In this document: positions 21,750-32,867 of the stretch, one piece after another
Layout: every line of letters starts with the position of its first letter
How positions within the stretch are numbered: the stretch's first letter is position 1
NCBI GenBank assembly: GCA_024291935.2
Contig: JAGTYA010000025.1
Location: 6,779,501 to 6,843,500, forward strand
Source of the DNA: Okapia johnstoni
Lineage: Eukaryota; Chordata; Mammalia; Artiodactyla; Giraffidae
Reading direction: 5' to 3'
DNA length: 64,000 nucleotides
The notes under the pieces: model-generated
Seen by the model: only the letters and a program-made list of their open reading frames with translations
Database searches by the model: none
Told to the model about the DNA's origin: nothing
Made by a program: the position numbers and the translations under genes

Positions 21750-22189
21750 CCTAAACCAGTGTTAGTAGTCATGTATGGATGTGAGAGTTGGACCATACAG
21801 AAAGCTGAGCACCAAAGAACTGATGCCTTCAAACTGTGGTGCTGGAGAAGATGCTTGGGGGTCCCTTGGACAGCAAGGAGATCAAACCAGTCAATCCTGA
21901 AGGAAATCAACCCTGGATATTCATTGGAAGGACTGATGCTGAAGCTGAAGCTCTAATACTTTGGCCACCTGATGCAAAGAACTGACTCACTTGAAAAGAC
22001 CCTGATGCTGGGAAAGACTGAGGGCAGGAGGAGAAGGGGTGACAGAGGATGAGATGGTTGGATGGCATCACAGACTCAATGGACATGAGTTTGAGCAAAC
22101 CCTAGGAGATGGTGAAAGACAGGGAAGCCTGGCGTCCATAGGGTCACAAAGAGTCGGACATGACTTAGTGACTGAAAAACAACAACAAT
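21750..22189 (+). repeat. BovB LINE 3' end
   Basis: About 440 bp of forward BovB. The reverse-transcriptase C-terminal frame opens with tyr-gly-cys-glu-ser-trp (from 21772) and stays open to about 21955, where a duplicated gctgaa shifts the reading. It ends in ...gaaaaacaacaacaat. Confidence 0.95.
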
Positions 22190-22310
22190 AATTAAGTCCT
22201 GCACCCTAGTTCTGGCCAAACTTCCTAGTAGACACAGTGGCAGTGCTCAGAGGTGGCTTCTCAAATTCAGCTTTGAGTAACAAAAAGGGAGAGCCTAGGA
22301 AGTGCTACCA

Positions 22311-22514
22311 GGCTTCCCAGGTGGCTCAGTGGTAAAAAGAATCCACCTTCATTGCAGAAGTCGTAGGAGGTGGGGTTTGATCCCTGGGTAGAGAAGATTC
22401 CCTGCAGAAGGAAATGGCAACCCACTCCAGTATTCTTGCCTAGAGAATCTCACAGAGGAGTCTTGGGGGCTACAGTCCATGGGTCACAAAGAGTCGGACA
22501 CAACTGAGCGACTG
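22311..22514 (+). repeat. Bov-tA SINE with TSD
   Basis: A forward copy flanked by agtgctacca (22301-22310) and agtgctatca (22515-22524), 9 of 10 identical. Confidence 0.95.
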
Positions 22515-22524
22515 AGTGCTATCA

Positions 22525-22869
22525 CATCCATGTTTCACACACAAGAAGCTGTGCTGACTGAGGGGCTGGCAGAAACCTATACTTTGCGTCCTCCTAGCAA
22601 CCTGCAGATGGAAAGGATTAGTGGAGGGGCTGCTATGGGGCCAGAGGCCAGGACAGAAGCTTCCAGACTGCAGTATTTGTCACCGGTGTTCACTTGGGAA
22701 CAAACAAGGACAAAGAAGCAGCATTTCCTTGTCTAGATGTACATCTTTGGGGTGAATAGGGGTCCTCATGTTACTCACAGGGCAGCGAAGGCCAAGAAGA
22801 AGGTGTTGAACCACCAATCAATCACCTCTTTGTGAAAAAACACCCACTGGCCAGCAGCCACTGCAGGTG
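22525..22869. other. unique sequence, no gene recognised
   Basis: Nothing recognised. Confidence 0.5.
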
Positions 22870-22995
22870 TTACAGTTATTAACTCCATTTCATGGATGAG
22901 GAAACTGAAGCCTCAGAGAGATGAAAATGTTTGCCCAAGGCCATACAGTCAGTAATTAAGACTTGGGACCACACTGCGACTTTCCTGCCTGTAAG
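22870..22995 (-). repeat. MIR SINE
   Basis: Reversed core: tccatttcatggatgaggaa, actgaagcctcagagagatg, tttgcccaaggccatacagt. Confidence 0.82.
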
Positions 22996-24199
22996 TCCAG
23001 TAGACCTTCTAAAACACTCAGATAAATAAGGTGACAGCCAGAAATCAGCATGATGATAACAGTAACAACAGTCATCAGATTACTGAGCACTCACCACAGG
23101 TGGGCCACTGAGCTGAGTCCCCTATTCCCACCTAGCACACTTCTGTCTTCTCTCCCAGGGCTCTCTGGGCAAAGGAACAAAAGCAATGCACGGGCTTGGT
23201 GTCTCCTGATGCTTCTGAGAAAATGTTGGAGAAAGGAGGACCAGGTTATAGAACAACAGAGGGCTTCATAGTTTCAGGATGGCCAAATGAACTTGGAAGT
23301 ATTAACCAGATAGGTGTCTCTGACAGCACACGGGCTGGCCCTGTGCCTGCAACACACTGACCATTGATCTGGAGGAGGATGATCAACAGTGGAGAGGGGA
23401 GGGGTGCGACCCAAGGCAGAGAGGATTAGGGAACTCCTAGAGTGAGTGGCAACCTCAGACTCTCAACTGAACTCAGGACAACTAACAACCTTGGGACCTC
23501 AACTGAACGGAAGTAAACACACAGAAATGGAGCGGGGCCTACTGTGGGAGGGGTGCACGTGGACACGCTGGTAGATAACAATTCACTTCACAGGGTCAAA
23601 GGGGAATACTGCAGCCAAGAAAGAGAATCTCACCTTGGACAAGCTGATATGGGGCAGTGTCTGACCAGGGACTGTAAACTCAGGTCCTCCAGGGGAAAAG
23701 TAGACCACAAGTGAGGAGGGATGGGTGAAGACGGCAGCAGATGGAGAGCCTCAAGTCCCTTGTCACAGATAGCCGATTCTCAGCCCATCTCAAGCTGACC
23801 CAGCAGATATGAATGCCCACATTCTCCAATCTGCCAGTTTTTCTTAACAAGAAGGTGTAAATCAAATTTTGACATAACTCCCCTATTTTTAAATACTAAG
23901 CTTTGCTTTGTTTTAGTGCTCTGTGGGTCAAACAGAACACATCCAGGGACCAGATCTGGCCCTTAAGTTGATATTTAGTGACCTTTGGTCTACACCAAGG
24001 ATGCTAGCTGTCTGTTCTCTCTCTCTCTCTCATTGCTCAGCTATAACTGCAAGCGCATCTGGGGCTGCAGTTCCAGGAGAGACAGTATGAAAGGAAGTGA
24101 GTTTCAAGGGAGCAGGAAGGGAGGGCATGGATACACTCCTAGTGAGAAGCTAAGTCAAAGAGAGCAGGGGAGAAACGGATGAGCCACCATGCCTGACTG
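22996..24199. other. mostly unique sequence
   Basis: A weak reversed MIR 5' part may lie at 23045-23110 (gatgataacagtaacaacag, actgagcactcaccacaggt). A (CT)n run of about nine units lies at 24014-24031. The stretch 23890-23990 (accagatctggcccttaag) is faintly hAT-like. No gene recognised. Confidence 0.45.
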
Positions 24200-24640
24200 A
24201 TTCATCTACCCATGCATCCACCCATCTGTTACCATCCATCCATCCATGCACCCACCCACCCATACATACATTCATCTACTCATCCATCCATCCATCCACC
24301 CACACATCCATCTTCATCCGTCCATCCATGTACCTATCCATCCACCCACTCACACATTCATCTGCTCCTCTATCCATCCATCCACATGTCCATCCATCTG
24401 TTACCATCCATTCATCCATGTACCCACCCACCCATATATTCTTCTAGTCATGCATCCATCCATCCATCTACCCAGCCACCCACACATTCATCTTCATCCA
24501 TCCATCCATCTATCCACTCATTCACACGTTCATCTACTCCTCCATCCATCCATCCACCCACACACCCATCCATCCACCTACCCACCCACCTACCACAATT
24601 CATCTACTAATCCACCCACCCATCATCCATCCATTCCACA
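24200..24640 (+). repeat. (CATC)n long imperfect microsatellite
   Basis: About 440 bp of CATC/CACC/CATA tetranucleotide variants. Because the unit is four bases, all frames stay open and give His-Pro-Ser-Ile-rich open frames. These are artefacts, not proteins. Interruptions at irregular spacing indicate an old array. Confidence 0.95.
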
Positions 24641-24865
24641 GTATACTATTATAGTTAAGAGCATGGATTCTGGAATCGAATCTAGCTTTGCCATTTCCTG
24701 GATGTGTGAACTTGGGCAGGATACTCAACCTCCCTGAGCTTCAGCTTCCTCACCTGTAAAATGGGGGAGACACAGTAGAGTCGCTGTGAGGACTGAAAGA
24801 GTTAATTCATGTGAAGCACTCTGAATAGCACCTGGCATGCTGTATGTGCTCCACACATGGGAGCT
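24636..24865 (+). repeat. MIR SINE, full length
   Basis: One of the best MIR copies here, with every landmark: tatagttaagagcatggatt, ctggaatcgaatctagcttt, ccatttcctggatgtgtgaa, cttcctcacctgtaaaatgg, cgctgtgaggactgaaagag, gcacctggcatgctgtatgt. Confidence 0.92.
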
Positions 24866-24879
24866 ACACTGGGCTATCA

Positions 24880-25009
24880 GTGCTCGTTTAGTGGTCATTT
24901 ACAGAATTTCAGGCATGTGCCAGACACCGTACTGGGTGCTGGGAGGTGAATAAAAGAAGCACAGTCACCGATGTCAAGGAGCCTACACACCTGGGGGAGA
25001 CATGTTAGA
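24880..25009 (-). repeat. L2 LINE 3' end, reversed
   Basis: aggcatgtgccagacaccgt, actgggtgctgggaggtgaa, gtcaaggagcctacacacct are the reverse of the L2 3' end. Confidence 0.7.
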
Positions 25010-25507
25010 AAACATACACACACTGTCCAGCCTGTGTAAAACAACAACAGAGCCCTGTGCTCACATATCATCAAAATAATGTTTCAATATTTAGAGAGCA
25101 AGTGAGTTTTCATGACCCAGTAGGCCCCCTCCTATGGAAATAATCACAGACCCTACTGGGTCTAAATATGCATAGAGATTTAGCTAAAAAGAGATGAAAT
25201 ATGAAGTGGTGCCCGAGGCCAGTTGACTTGAGGACTTGCCACGGTAGGCTGCGTGTTCCACACTTGTGACCTCGGAGGGGGCTGGAGCAGTAGGGCAAGG
25301 GAGGGAAGCAGCTCTGGGTCCCACACCCTCCGCATTGCACGGAGGAGGCCTGGCAAAGGTGTGTGCTCGCCTGTGCCCAGATCTTGCTCTCACTTGCCAT
25401 TTCTCTCTAAGAGGAACCACAAATCCCAGGAGAGATGGCTGACTAGGGTGAAACAGTTTCAAGATGAGCCCAGGAAGAACATCTTGTCAAGCCAGAAAGT
25501 TAAGGAG

Positions 25508-25508
<1 letters not shown>
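25010..25508. other. unique sequence, no gene recognised
   Basis: Nothing recognised. Open frames on both strands around 25180-25460 have no recognisable motif. Confidence 0.5.

Positions 25509-25542
<34 letters not shown>
25509..25542 (+). repeat. (AC)n microsatellite, about 16 units
   Basis: An uninterrupted (AC) run ending at ataacacc, probably length-polymorphic. Confidence 0.97.
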
Positions 25543-25544
<2 letters not shown>

Positions 25545-25676
25545 ACACCTCAAACCAAGAACAAAACAGAGATGGAGTCATGTAATAAGGACACAAACAC
25601 CGGCTCATAGGGGGCTCCCAATGGCCAATTCTGGGATGAGTTGAGCACCAAAATAATTAAACACAGTAGCAGCAAG

Positions 25677-25870
25677 CAGTCCCCAGCCTCTTTGGCACCA
25701 GGGGCCAATTCTGTGGAAGACGACCTTTCCACGGACTGGAGGGCAGGGGTGGGGATGGTTTCAATATGATTCAAACACATTACGTTTACTGTATACTGTA
25801 TCTCTATTATTATTACATTAGCTCCACCTCAGATCATCAGGCATTAAATCCTGGAGGTTGGGGACCCCTG
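25677..25870. mobile_element. hAT-type non-autonomous DNA transposon
   Basis: Left end cagtccccagcctctttggc and right end ggttggggacccctg form inverted ends (CAG.TCCCCA[AG]CC), with the typical interior tttggcaccaggggccaatt, ctattattattacattag, gatcatcaggcattaaatcc. The expected 8-bp target duplication is not clear. The exact family name is uncertain. Confidence 0.78.
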
Positions 25871-26204
25871 CGGTAGTGAATTATAAGACATTGGGGTGAG
25901 AAACAGGGATTCATGAATTCACATAGAAAAACTGATAAACCAGTGAATAAGTGGGAAGAAGGGAGCTTAGAGTGGGATGCCTGGTCTATCTGGGAAATGC
26001 AGAGAGGGTACTAGGCTTGGACACTCAGAATTTTGCAGTCATAGTAGTTAAGAATGGATCACGTAAGAATTATCAATGGATGCTAAATCCAGGGGAAACT
26101 GGAGAAGCAGGATGTGCACAAGTCCTTCAAATGGGGAGCCAGAGGCTGGTCATAAAATCGTAAGGATACACTGGACAAATTAAATGATACCTTTCCCAGG
26201 TAAT
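25871..26204. other. unique sequence, no gene recognised
   Basis: Nothing recognised. Confidence 0.5.
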
Positions 26205-27372
26205 CAAAATGAATAATTCTAATGCTAGGTATATGCCCCAAAGAAATGAAAACATGTAGTCAAACAAAAATATGTATAGCTATGCTCAGAGCAGCTCTAC
26301 TCACAATAGTCAAAAAGTGGAAACAACCCAAATATCTGTCAACAGAGGGATAGATGAAAAAGACAGTTGATCCATACAATGGAATATTATACAACCACGA
26401 AAAGGAAAGAAGTTCTGATACATGCTACGAAATGAACCATTATGCTCGGTGAAAGATGCCAGGTGCAAAAGGTCACATATTGTATTATTACATTGATATG
26501 TACAGAATAGATAAATCTAGAGAGAGTGAGTACCAGGGGCTAGAGATGAGGAAAGAGGAGAAAACTGCTTAAGGCTTTATTTTTATGGGTAATAAAAATG
26601 TTTTGGAACTAGATGGAGACAGTGGTTGGACAATTTTATAACATCCTAAAGGACACTGAATTGTTTACTTTAAAACGGTTACTCTTATGTTATGTGAACT
26701 TCATCTCAAGAAAAATTTTCTATCAGGGTGAATCTTATGGAGCATGTAACTGTAGTGTGGTATTATGTAAGAGAAAGTCCCTCTTCTTAGGGAACATACA
26801 CTGAAGTATTTAGGGGTAAATGTACATGTTGTGTGCAAGTTACTCTCAAGTAGTTTTAGAAACCATGTTTTGTGTGTAGATGGAAGGGTAGAGATATTTT
26901 CTGTAAATGATAAAGCCAGGTGAATCTAGGTACAATCTACAGGCGCTCTCTGTAGCATTCTTCGGACTATTCCATGATCTTGAAATTATTTCCAAATAAA
27001 AAGTTAAAAATGAAGAAAAGAAGGGTGTGTGCTCAAAAGAGGTCAGGGAGAAAAGCTTTGAGGAGCATCAGTAGGGCATTTGATATGTGAATACGGACAG
27101 TGGATTAAGCGTTGGCACTGGATTAATGTTAAATTTCCAGATGTTGACAACTGTCCTGGCCCTTTGTTCTTAGGAAATACCCTGAAGTGATCAGAGGTGA
27201 CACTCAGGGAGGTGCGCCTTGCTCAGAAGATGTGCATGTGTAAGCATGTGAACACACACACACAGAGCAAAGGAGGGAGGAGATAAACAACAGGGACTTG
27301 TGAGCAAAAGTCGTGACGCTGCTTTAGACTATTCTTGTAATTTGAAATGATACCCCAAAAAACTTAGAAAAA
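26205..27372 (+). repeat. L1M 3' part (ORF2 end plus UTR), UTR partly doubled
   Basis: The ORF2 C-terminal end is seen at 26225-26500 (ctaggtatatgccccaaaga, ggaaacaacccaaatatctg, ccatacaatggaatattata), followed by 3' UTR to about 27005 ending ttatttccaaataaaaagtt. A second UTR-like copy, with cctggccctttgttcttagg and ending cttgtaatttgaaatgatac, fills 27030-27372. Either two L1 copies inserted side by side or the UTR was duplicated. Confidence 0.75.
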
Positions 27373-28609
27373 GAAAGAGGCCATCAAGGACACAGGCATG
27401 AGAATCAAGGTCTGCAAACTGGGTTTGCATCTATCTCCTCTGACACTGCCCTGGACGATGCCTAGAAACACAGTCAACATCTCCTCCCTCCACAGTCCCC
27501 ATGTCTCCTTCATCTGTGGCTGCTTCCTGCTGGGGCAACAGTCATGGTCGCCTTTCATCCCAGGACATTTCAGAGTCTCCTTCTGTGACTAGAATAGAGT
27601 CAAAGTGGGGACTGGGAGGCTCACCCTCCTGTGTTTGCAGGATAATGGTGAACACAGGCTGTTTGATGTGGCTCTGCTGAGCGTGGGGTGACCCGCCTGA
27701 CCCCTGGCACAGTCCCCATCACAGAGATGTTGAGGCACAGAGCCTTGCTCAGGATCCCTTGGCAGATGCTGTCAATCACAGGCGACCGGGAGACCCTAGC
27801 ACCACCTTTCCCCAGAGAAAAGCACCCAAATCTCACCTTCTGCTTCTCTGGATTCAAATGCCATAGCATGTCAGGGACTGAGGGCTGCTGCAGTGACAGA
27901 TGTGGGCATGGACTGGCAGGAGATGGGACAGTAAATGGATACCAAGAGGGCTCTGGCTGGTGTCCTTGTGCAAGTTTGCATTTATCAGCTGGGCAAGGTG
28001 CCTATTCAGGAGATGTCGATGGCCCTCCTCAAGTCTGTGGACTCCTAGGCTTCTGCAAATCTCACCGGTTACTGACCTTTCCACATTGTCCTGAGCCTGC
28101 CCGAGCAGGCACAGAGGCTGCAGTGATGGCCCTACCAGCTGCGTCCCTTTGCTCCGCAGCGTCCTTGCCAGGAATCCCTTCACCTCCTCCTGTCTCAAAT
28201 CTCCTCGTCCGACAGATCAGCCCAAGCCTCTCAAAGTCAGCCTGGACAACCAGAGCACCTCAGGAAGACACTTCCATTTCTCTGCCTTCCTGTGGCTCTC
28301 ATGGTTCCTCCATTCATCCCTCAGTTCCATATATGCCTCCGCATCTAGTCATTTCCTGAGCATGTCAGCCTCATGGCGGCGGGGCGGCGGGGGCGGGGGG
28401 GGGACCTCTAACAGCTGTTTCTTCACTCGCTTCTTCTTCAACCCTCAAGTCCCTACCCAGTACCACCCACCCAGCAAACACTCAACAATGCTGGCAGACG
28501 GCATGGAAGGAGCCAGATGAGTTACGTAACGAGAACAATCCTTGAGAAAGATTTTTCTGACAGCAGCATAAAGGATGGGCTGGAGGAAAATCAACAGCAA
28601 GCCTATCCA
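27373..28609. other. unique sequence with open frame and G-rich run
   Basis: No recognised repeat. A frame of 223 codons (27688-28359) begins with GTG, not ATG, and shows no domain or signal I recognise. A G-rich block at 28375-28403 could form a G-quadruplex. No gene supported. Confidence 0.45.
28375..28403 (+). other. G-rich, quadruplex-capable run
   Basis: ggcggcggggcggcgggggc continued by nine G, giving at least four G-tracts of three or more within 29 bp, with several CpGs. Confidence 0.75.
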
Positions 28610-28760
28610 TCATCACACACTTATTGAGTCTCTCCTGTGTGAGCCACTTCTGCTAAGAGCTCTGGAGCATTCAGAGACAGATAAGGCGCCCCTGCCTACT
28701 CCCTGCCACCTCCCCACCTCCCCACCGGAACTTAATTCAGGTTGAAGAGATGGCAAGTGG
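28610..28760 (-). repeat. L2 LINE 3' end, reversed
   Basis: cacacttattgagtctctcc, tgtgtgagccacttctgcta, gagctctggagcattcagag resemble the reversed L2 end. Decayed. Confidence 0.5.
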
Positions 28761-28899
28761 GGAGTTACATAATAATACAAGGCATGAAGCGCCCTGCAAA
28801 CCAGCAGCATCAGAGCTGGGACCCAGCAGGATGTGATTAATTGCCAGGTGAGTGACGGACTACAAAGGGACATTATATGATGCTGTGATTCAGCAGACG

Positions 28900-28935
28900 G
28901 TGGGGCTCTGGTGCACAGTGGGGCTCTGGTGCATG
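28900..28935 (+). repeat. 18-bp tandem duplication
   Basis: gtggggctctggtgcaca is followed by gtggggctctggtgcatg, 16 of 18 identical, then a shorter GTG-rich stretch. Confidence 0.9.
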
Positions 28936-29269
28936 GTGTGTGGTGGGGACGGTGGGAGTGAGAGTGAGTGTGGGCAACTCTTTCTGCGGTGCACAGATTT
29001 GGGAAGGGGAAGGACTGTGGGGAAGGAGGGATTCAAGTTGTGTCCAGCCCATGGGGAGGGTTTCCACAGGAGAAGTGATACTGGCTGAGAACTGGGCCCA
29101 TAAAGTGAACATGGGGGTGGGGAGGAGGTCTGCTCAGGGTTGTTGGGTAGATCAGTCTAGGAAAGGGCAAGGTGAGTGGTGGGAGTCAGGCTGGGCCAGC
29201 AGGCTGGGGACTGGAGGATGGGAAAGTGCCCTCACATACAACTGGAAAATTTTCTTCTCTCTCCCCCAG

Positions 29270-29326
29270 TCATCTAAAAAGCCGTCACAGAAGCCGAGGA
29301 AAAGAGTTCCATGGAGAAGGAGATGG
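29270..29326 (+). other. possible 57-bp exon, very basic peptide
   Basis: The stretch is preceded by a strong polypyrimidine tract and AG (ttttcttctctctcccccag, 29250-29269) and followed by gtgagg (29327-29332). It is exactly 19 codons with no stop in the frame beginning at its first base. The peptide is rich in Lys and Arg and resembles a nuclear-localisation or RNA-contact segment. No neighbouring exon was recognised, so this may be chance. Confidence 0.25.
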
Positions 29327-30259
29327 GTGAGGCTCCCCCCAACACGTGACCACAGCTGCTGTGGGGAAGTGGGGATGATGGACAGGAAAAGGGTCCCCTG
29401 GGTTTGTCCACAATAGGGTGGGGTCCTATTGGGGTTGTTGGGCAGTCTCTTTTAGAAACTCAGGCTGGAGAGGGAAGGAAGCTAGAAGACAATCCTTGGA
29501 CAGTGAAAGCCTCAAGGGAAGGAGGATTTCTTCCTCAATAGAGGAAGCCTGTGCATGTCTGAGAAGGAAACAAAGGAAGTTGATGGAGATCAATAAAACA
29601 GTGGGCAGATGAGGAAATAAAAACAAACCTTAGGATGAAGTCCAGAGAAGTGCAGAAAAGGAGATGCCTGCCTTCACAGAGGCAAGGGAAGATGAACGTC
29701 TGATAAAGGGATAAAGACAATAAAGTCCATGCGCAGTGGTCTTCATCATTGATTCCAGGCTGCTCTCTCCTTTCTGCCACCATGTATTCCTGAGAAGATG
29801 GCAAAACACAGGAAAGTGAAAGACCTGCAGTAGAGCAGGGCGTGCCTTTGGCTGCAGGGATGTGTGCTCTTGTTGGGAGAAGGCTGAAAACAGCCTCGTC
29901 AGCAAATCAGGAAGGAAGTCAACACGAAGGCTGCTGGGCTAACTGAGGGGCTGAGGGGATGACAGACAGCAGTAGTGGTAGAAGCCACAGGGGCAGTAGT
30001 TGATCAAGAATCGGCTCCATCAGATGACTTTCTCCAGCAAACCTGGACCAACTGAGAAACTGAGAGAAGGGATGGTGATGATCTATAGACAGGAAGTACT
30101 CCTCACGTAGGCATTCCATGGTCCATGTCTTGCTGGCCAGTCTTCCCACAGGAAAAAGTCACCTGTGTGCCTTTAAATCCATGTTTGAAAATCCTACTGG
30201 ATTTATGCCTGCCCAGTATGCCCAGCTATTTCCAGGAACTGTATCTCACTTCACTGCAC

Positions 30260-30460
30260 TCACATGGTTAATGAAGGAGCTGCCATATGTATATATCATG
30301 ACTCCACATCCTGGCAAAGCTGACTGGTTGAGGGGTGGGCACCTGACCCAACTAGACCAATCAGTTTCTTTCCTGAGATTTCAGAACTTGAATTGAGAAC
30401 ACGAAGTTAGTTTCTCCTTTCTTGTGGTCAAACTTAGGGCTAATAAATTCACATGTTCTT
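30260..30460 (+). repeat. old mammalian repeat related to 21180, class uncertain
   Basis: cacatcctggcaaagctgac, tggttgaggggtgggcacct, gacccaactagaccaatcag line up with the element at 21180-21400. Confidence 0.5.
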
Positions 30461-31012
30461 GATGGCTGGATGGAGTGGAGAGAGATGAAGGGCAGATGAT
30501 GGTAAGAACAAAAGATGAAAGACTTAGAGAGAGAGAGAAAGGAACAGACTAGACAGAGTCAGAGAATCTTCCAGGGTTCTTGCCCCTCTTCTCTATGTAC
30601 TTTCACCACCTAGATGATGTTACCCCGACTTTAGACTTTGTCTGTACTGATGACTCCCTGATTTATATCTACAGCCTGGACCAGAGAAAGCACCCCTCTT
30701 CATTCCGCTGTATTTGCCAGAGACCGGTGGTTATCCTGATGCCGCCACCTCCAAATCACCATATCATTCATTGCCAAGTCCTGCTGGTTTTCCATCCCTA
30801 GTCTTTCCCAAATCTCTGCACTTCTCTTTACCTTCATCTGCCTGGGCAACCAGTCCTCCTCTCTGGACCATTGCAGAAGCCTTCTCACTGGGCACCCCCT
30901 GCATCCTCCCCTCCTCTGCCCAATCCGTCCTCCACTCGGCACCCCCAGAAGACTGTGACAGTGTTGATTCACCCTTTGCTAAAACCCCCAATGTGTCCTC
31001 CTACCGTTTTAC

Positions 31013-31168
31013 ACTAATTAAAATGAAATAAAAACAGAAGTTCAGTTTCTTAGTCATACTGTCCACATTTCGAGTGCTCAGTACTGACAGGTGGCTAGTG
31101 GCTAACATATTGGACTCACAGCTATAGAACATTTCCATCATCATAGAAGGTTTGGTTGAACATCACTG
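31013..31168 (-). mobile_element. MER5A-like hAT-Charlie element in L2
   Basis: gaagttcagtttcttagtca, ccacatttcgagtgctcagt, tggctagtggctaacatatt, gaacatttccatcatcatag read as reversed MER5A. Confidence 0.82.
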
Positions 31169-31331
31169 GTACCCACATGACTGTGTGGCTGGCCCTTGCT
31201 CATTCCTGCACCCTCATCTTGTGCTCATCGCCCTGGTCCAGCCCTACTGGCCGACAAACTCCTTCCCACCACAGGCCCTTTGCACATGCTCTTCCCTCAG
31301 CCTGGCACACTCTTCCTTTTCATATTAGGCT

Positions 31332-31607
31332 GCAGCTGCTGCTGCTAAGTCGCTTCAGTCATGTCCGACTCTGTGCAACCCCAGAGACGGCAGCCCACCA
31401 GGCTCCCCCGTCCCTGGGATTCTCTAGGCAAGAACACTGGAGTGGGTTGCCATTTCCTTCTCCAATGCGTGAAAGTGAAAAGTGAAATGGAAGTTGCTCA
31501 GTCGTGTCCGACTCTTCGCGACCCCGTGGACTGCAGCCTACCAGGCTCCTCCATCCATGGGATTTCCCAGGCAAGAGTACTGGAGTGGGGTGCCATTGCC
31601 TTCTCCG
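31332..31607 (-). repeat. Bov-A2 dimeric SINE, perfect TSD
   Basis: Two tRNA-less Bov monomers in tandem, reversed: the first from gctgctgctaagtcgcttca, the second from the linker gaaagtgaaaagtgaaatgg. It is flanked by identical 12-bp duplications tcatattaggct at 31320-31331 and 31608-31619. The low divergence shows a young insertion. Confidence 0.97.
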
Positions 31608-31660
31608 TCATATTAGGCTAGTTAACTCTTATTCATGCTCTGATCTCAGCTCAGGGATGA

Positions 31661-32023
31661 ACTGGACGGATGATCAGATGGGCAGATACACACATGTATG
31701 GATGGATTGGTGGGTAGATGCATGGATGAAGGTGGTAGGAAATTCAGCTAGCATCAGGGATGGTAATCTCCTGAACAGTCCCTGCCCATTGAGAGATGGA
31801 GTCCTTTAGCTTGATGCCATTCCACACTCCTTCTGTCTCACTCCCTTGCTTCAATCTGGGGCTATCTTCTGATGTCCACCTAACCCTATAAGCCAGGAGA
31901 GAATGCATAGATCATGTCAGCTCCAGGTTTCAGGTCGGGGTAAGAGTGGTTCTGTGGCTAATGATTCAATGTCCTTCAATGCTGATTTGGTTTCCCAAAG
32001 AACCTAGGGCTTCGAGGAGAGAA
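31661..32023. other. mostly unique, short GGAT-rich run
   Basis: 31670-31735 has scattered ATGGATGG-type units. Nothing else recognised. Confidence 0.5.
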
Positions 32024-32240
32024 TGTGCTCAGTTACTCAGTCATGTCCGTCTCTTGTCACTCCATGGACTGTAGCCCGCCAGGCTCCTCTGTCCATGGAA
32101 TTCTCCAGGCAAGAATACTGGAGTGGGTTGCTATTTCCTTCTCCAGGGGATCTTCCCGAACTAGGGATCAAAACTGCATCTCCTGCATCTCCTGGATGGG
32201 CAGGCAAATTCTTTACCACTGAGCCACCTGGGAAGCCCCA
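32024..32240 (-). repeat. Bov-tA SINE with degenerate TSD
   Basis: A complete reversed copy ending gggaagcccc. The flanks agggcttcgaggagaga (ending at about 32022) and agagcctcaaggagaga (from about 32240) are related and probably the target duplication. Confidence 0.93.
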
Positions 32241-32256
32241 GAGCCTCAAGGAGAGA

Positions 32257-32759
32257 CTACTCTGATCCAGAAAATGGGGTTATTTTTCATCATCAATCAA
32301 TAAATGAGCCTTCTATGTCTACTCCAGCCCCAGATGTGGCCTGGCTGGTGTGAATGGCCTTTGAAGGCTGATGCCCACACACACTGCCCAGAGGGGCCAG
32401 GTGCTCCAGCCCATCCTCAGGAAAAAAGGTCTCCACTTCCAGAGAAATCTATCACACATCCATAATTCTGTCAAGAAAAATAAAAGATGCTAATCACCTC
32501 AAGGAGTCAGACACGAGGTGAAGCTGTAAGGGAAAACCTTTCAAATCCACAAAGCAGACATGTTCCACTTCTGGTTATGCTCACTTTAACCAACTAGACT
32601 TTAGCTTCAACTCAGGCACATACAGGTTGCTATAACACCACATACTGACATTACAGGGTGACCCGAATCCATGGTGGCCTTCCTTGGCTGCACAGGTACT
32701 TGGAGGAAGGCAGCAAAAAGCAGGACCCTTGGTGCAGCTCCTGTGGATCACAGCTTTGT
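32257..32759. other. unique sequence, no gene recognised
   Basis: Nothing recognised. Confidence 0.5.
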
Positions 32760-32862
32760 GTGGACTGTGGCATGCCAGGCTTCGCTGCCCTACACTATCT
32801 CCCGGAGTTTGGGCAAATTCATGTCCATGGAGTCGGTGATGGCATCCAACCATCTCATTCTC
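32760..32862 (-). repeat. BovB LINE 3' fragment, reversed
   Basis: ggactgtggcatgccaggct ... cactatctcccggagtttgg ... gagtcggtgatggcatccaa is a reversed BovB 3' end. Confidence 0.88.
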
Positions 32863-32867
32863 AAAAA

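Larger units (their letters stand above)
28761..30259. other. unique sequence with tandem duplication and possible exon
   Basis: No interspersed repeat recognised. It contains an 18-bp tandem duplication (28900-28935) and the exon-like stretch at 29270-29326, both listed separately. Confidence 0.5.
30575..31660 (+). repeat. L2 LINE, cut by MER5A and Bov-A2
   Basis: L2 C-terminal ORF and 3' region: gtactgatgactccctgatt and tatatctacagcctgg (30640-30680), then decayed sequence to about 31012. It resumes at 31169-31319 (ccctttgcacatgctcttcc, ctcagcctggcacactcttc) and after the SINE at 31620-31660 (gttaactcttattcatgctc). The order of events is L2, then MER5A, then Bov-A2. Confidence 0.75.

Noticed and set aside
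21744..21956. 70-codon frame beginning near the BovB tyr-gly-cys-glu-ser-trp motif
   Set aside because: BovB remnant that is 5'-truncated and frameshifted near 21955.
24212..24737. Two long His/Pro/Ser/Ile-rich open frames
   Set aside because: Produced by the (CATC)n microsatellite, in which no stop can form; not genes.
27688..28359. 223-codon open frame, plus strand
   Set aside because: Starts with GTG, no recognisable domain, ends in ordinary sequence. No evidence of transcription signals.
28149..28520. CpG-island promoter suggested by the CGG-rich run
   Set aside because: The GC/CpG-rich part is only about 30 bp, far too short for a CpG island; the surroundings have ordinary CpG depletion.
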